DNA of 7,820 nt from positions 1-7,820 of the forward strand of contig JAFGOJ010000415.1 of assembly GCA_016926575.1 (NCBI GenBank), written 5' to 3'. Positions 6,184 through 7,820 of the stretch are shown here, in pieces. Each line of letters opens with the position of its first letter. Within the stretch, counting starts at the first letter, position 1. Origin of the DNA: Anaerolineae bacterium (lineage in GTDB: Bacteria > Chloroflexota > Anaerolineae > B4-G1 > DUEL01). A program made the position numbers and the translations under genes. The notes beneath the pieces were generated by a model. That model did not search any database. It was not told where the DNA came from and was given only the letters and a program-made list of their open reading frames with translations.

Positions 6184-6290
6184 CATTCGGAGTAACTTCT
6201 CAATAAAGCGGGGAGAAGATGGGAGTTTTGCGGGCGGCGAAGCCGCCCGCAAAACCCCCACCCCCACTTTTTGAGAAGTTACCATTCGAA
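6184..6290. mobile_element. MITE-like palindromic element with flanking 8-bp repeats, IS66-like ends
   Basis: The element itself spans 6192-6282 (91 bp). It has perfect 12-bp terminal inverted repeats, GTAACTTCTCAA (6192-6203) and TTGAGAAGTTAC (6271-6282). Inside is a 14-bp perfect stem, GTTTTGCGGGCGGC (6225-6238) and its complement (6242-6255), around a 3-nt loop GAA. The stretches between arms also partly pair (AAAG/CTTT, GGGG/CCCC), so the whole unit can form one long hairpin. CATTCGGA (6184-6191) and CATTCGAA (6283-6290) directly abut the ends, 7 of 8 identical, like a target-site duplication. Ends starting GTAA and 8-bp duplications are traits of IS66-family elements. It encodes no protein. 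It separates the thiolase gene from DUF35, and its hairpin could reduce or process the operon mRNA. Confidence 0.6.
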
Positions 6291-6315
6291 CACCATTCGA
6301 TTTGGAGGTAATCGT

Positions 6316-6711
6316 ATGAGCGTAGCACGGAATTGGCGGTTACAGCAGCAACGGTATCGGTTGACGGGGGAGCGGTGTGACACGTGCGGGGCGGCGATCT
6401 TCCCGCCGCGCGACGTTTGCCCGGAGTGCGAAGCACCGGCGAAGACCCCGCTGGTTTTCAGTGGTCGCGGCGAGATCTATTCGTACAGCACCGTTTACCA
6501 TCCACCGGCGGAGTTCGAGACGGCAGCTCCGTACATGGTCGCCTTGGTGCGTCTGGAGGAGGGGCCGATGGTGGCCGCGCAATTGACCGACGTGGATAAG
6601 GGGAGCGTTTCCATTGGGATGCCGGTGGAGATGGTCACGCGCAAAATTCGCGCGGAAGGTGACGAGGGCATCATCGCGTACGGGTACAAGTTTCGGCCGG
6701 CGGGCATTTAG
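6316..6711 (+). CDS. DUF35 zinc-ribbon / OB-fold protein, likely thiolase-HMG-CoA synthase scaffold
   Basis: 131 residues. The N-terminal rubredoxin-like zinc ribbon has C21, C24, C35 and C38 (CDTC and CPEC), followed by an OB-fold with GRGEIYSYSTVYHPP (50-64) and a terminal GYKFRP (123-128). This is the DUF35 (formerly OB_aCoA_assoc) family, often encoded next to SCP-x-type thiolases. In the archaeal complex this protein bridges thiolase and HMG-CoA synthase and shares their CoA site, so acetoacetyl-CoA passes between enzymes without release. That role is inferred here from gene context. ATG 6316 follows GGAGGT (6304-6309) at 6 nt; the open frame extends upstream into the MITE-like element, but those codons have no ribosome site. 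It is the last gene of the cluster and is separated from the thiolase gene by the inserted element. Confidence 0.92.
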   Translation: MSVARNWRLQQQRYRLTGERCDTCGAAIFPPRDVCPECEAPAKTPLVFSGRGEIYSYSTVYHPPAEFETAAPYMVALVRLEEGPMVAAQLTDVDKGSVSIGMPVEMVTRKIRAEGDEGIIAYGYKFRPAGI

Positions 6712-6718
6712 GAACGAG

Positions 6719-6736
6719 TTTGGAAATTCGTCCAAA
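6719..6736 (+). promoter_or_regulatory. Dyad / AT-rich element just upstream of rrn P1
   Basis: TTTGGA (6719-6724) and TCCAAA (6731-6736) form an inverted repeat with a 6-bp centre. AAATTC also recurs at 6724-6729 and 6734-6739, 10 bp apart. It ends 7 bp before the P1 -35, where an UP element or an activator site would lie. It lacks the T tract of a terminator for the upstream gene. Confidence 0.35.
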
Positions 6737-6743
6737 TTCCCCC

Positions 6744-6772
6744 TTGACAGTCTGGCAAGGGTCTGCTATAAT
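6744..6772 (+). promoter_or_regulatory. rRNA operon promoter P1
   Basis: Exact consensus TTGACA (6744-6749), a 17-nt spacer and exact TATAAT (6767-6772). A TGC triplet directly before the -10 makes it an extended -10 promoter as well. Transcription would start near 6779, about 225 nt before mature 16S. Sequence and place fit a housekeeping sigma factor rRNA promoter. Confidence 0.9.
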
Positions 6773-6803
6773 AAACCTTGCCTAACAAAGGGAGATGAAA
6801 TAA

Positions 6804-6839
6804 GGGCAAGACTCCTGACAAGATCAGATGAAGTTGCCC
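6804..6839 (+). promoter_or_regulatory. Possible anti-terminator stem in the P1 leader
   Basis: GGGCAA (6804-6809) pairs with TTGCCC (6834-6839), with a nested CTGA/TCAG stem (6815-6818 and 6824-6827). Its 3' strand shares CCC (6837-6839) with the following terminator-like hairpin, so only one of the two can form fully. Pairing is seen; function is inferred. Confidence 0.35.
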
Positions 6840-6864
6840 GGCCAGTGAGAATTGGTCGGGTTTT
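6837..6864 (+). terminator. Terminator-like hairpin between rrn P1 and P2
   Basis: CCCGGCCA (6837-6844) pairs with TGGTCGGG (6853-6860) through 8 pairs including one G-U, with an 8-nt loop, followed by TTTT (6861-6864). It would stop some P1 transcripts after about 85 nt, just before P2. The T run is short, so full termination is unlikely. Confidence 0.4.
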
Positions 6865-6867
6865 CCC

Positions 6868-6896
6868 TTGACAGAAAAACAGCATTGTGGTATAAT
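6868..6896 (+). promoter_or_regulatory. rRNA operon promoter P2
   Basis: Exact TTGACA (6868-6873), a 17-nt spacer and exact TATAAT (6891-6896), with TGG before the -10 (extended -10). Transcription would start near 6903, about 100 nt before mature 16S. Its -10 lies 124 bp from that of P1, forming a classical tandem rrn promoter pair. Confidence 0.92.
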
Positions 6897-6911
6897 CTTC
6901 TTTTGTGGGAT

Positions 6912-6924
6912 TGGGACTTTAACA
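6912..6924 (+). promoter_or_regulatory. boxA rRNA antitermination site
   Basis: TGGGACTTTAACA resembles the E. coli rrn boxA, TGCTCTTTAACA, and shares the CTTTAACA core. It lies downstream of P2 and about 80 nt before 16S, the usual place. By family knowledge NusB-S10 binds this in the nascent RNA and lets polymerase pass through rRNA. Only transcripts from P1 that pass the hairpin, and all from P2, would carry it. Confidence 0.65.
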
Positions 6925-7003
6925 ACTGAAGAGTGGTAGGTTAAGGAACAGTGTTCGGGTCCAAGCAAACTTAACTCTGACGGTCGACAGATCGTTATAG
7001 TCA

Positions 7004-7820
<817 letters not shown>

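Noticed and set aside
6192..6282. The palindrome read as an ordinary intrinsic terminator of the thiolase gene
   Set aside because: Neither strand has a T tract directly after the main stem, and the 12-bp outer repeats with flanking duplications fit a mobile element better. Partial termination cannot be excluded.

Overview
The window looks like a piece of a GC-rich bacterial chromosome, most likely Chloroflexota. The partial 16S rRNA at the right end supports this: its helix around E. coli 440 is short, and it reads GGTAAAACGTAGG after the 515 site, both of which I associate with Anaerolineae/Ardenticatenia/Caldilineae-type lineages. The phylum call is from memory of 16S signatures, not from a search. 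The mevalonate genes fit, because Chloroflexota are among the bacteria known to make isoprenoids through mevalonate.

Left part (1-1420, minus strand): a 3'-truncated glmU (UDP-GlcNAc synthesis), preceded by a tRNA-Gln(UUG) gene. An intrinsic terminator lies between them, and no separate glmU promoter is visible. The tRNA promoter diverges from a plus-strand promoter that drives a membrane-anchored polysaccharide deacetylase (1485-2468) with a long Thr/Pro linker. glmU and the deacetylase both concern amino-sugar polymers of the envelope.

Centre (2469-6711, plus strand): a four-gene cluster for the start of the mevalonate pathway. The order is class II HMG-CoA reductase, archaeal-type HMG-CoA synthase, SCP-x/archaeal-type thiolase, and a DUF35 zinc-ribbon/OB protein. 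The thiolase makes acetoacetyl-CoA, the synthase adds acetyl-CoA to give HMG-CoA, and the reductase makes mevalonate. In archaea the DUF35 protein holds thiolase and synthase together in one complex that channels the intermediate. The promoter region has three TGATAG repeats spaced exactly 10 bp apart. The synthase-thiolase gap carries a heptanucleotide tandem repeat. The thiolase-DUF35 gap holds a 91-bp palindromic MITE-like element with 12-bp terminal inverted repeats starting GTAA and near-perfect 8-bp flanking repeats, recalling IS66-family ends.

Right part (6712-7820, plus strand): a ribosomal RNA operon start. Two tandem promoters, both exact TTGACA-17-TATAAT with an extended -10, are separated by a possible leader attenuator. 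A boxA antitermination site follows, then the first ~817 nt of the 16S rRNA gene, which runs off the window.
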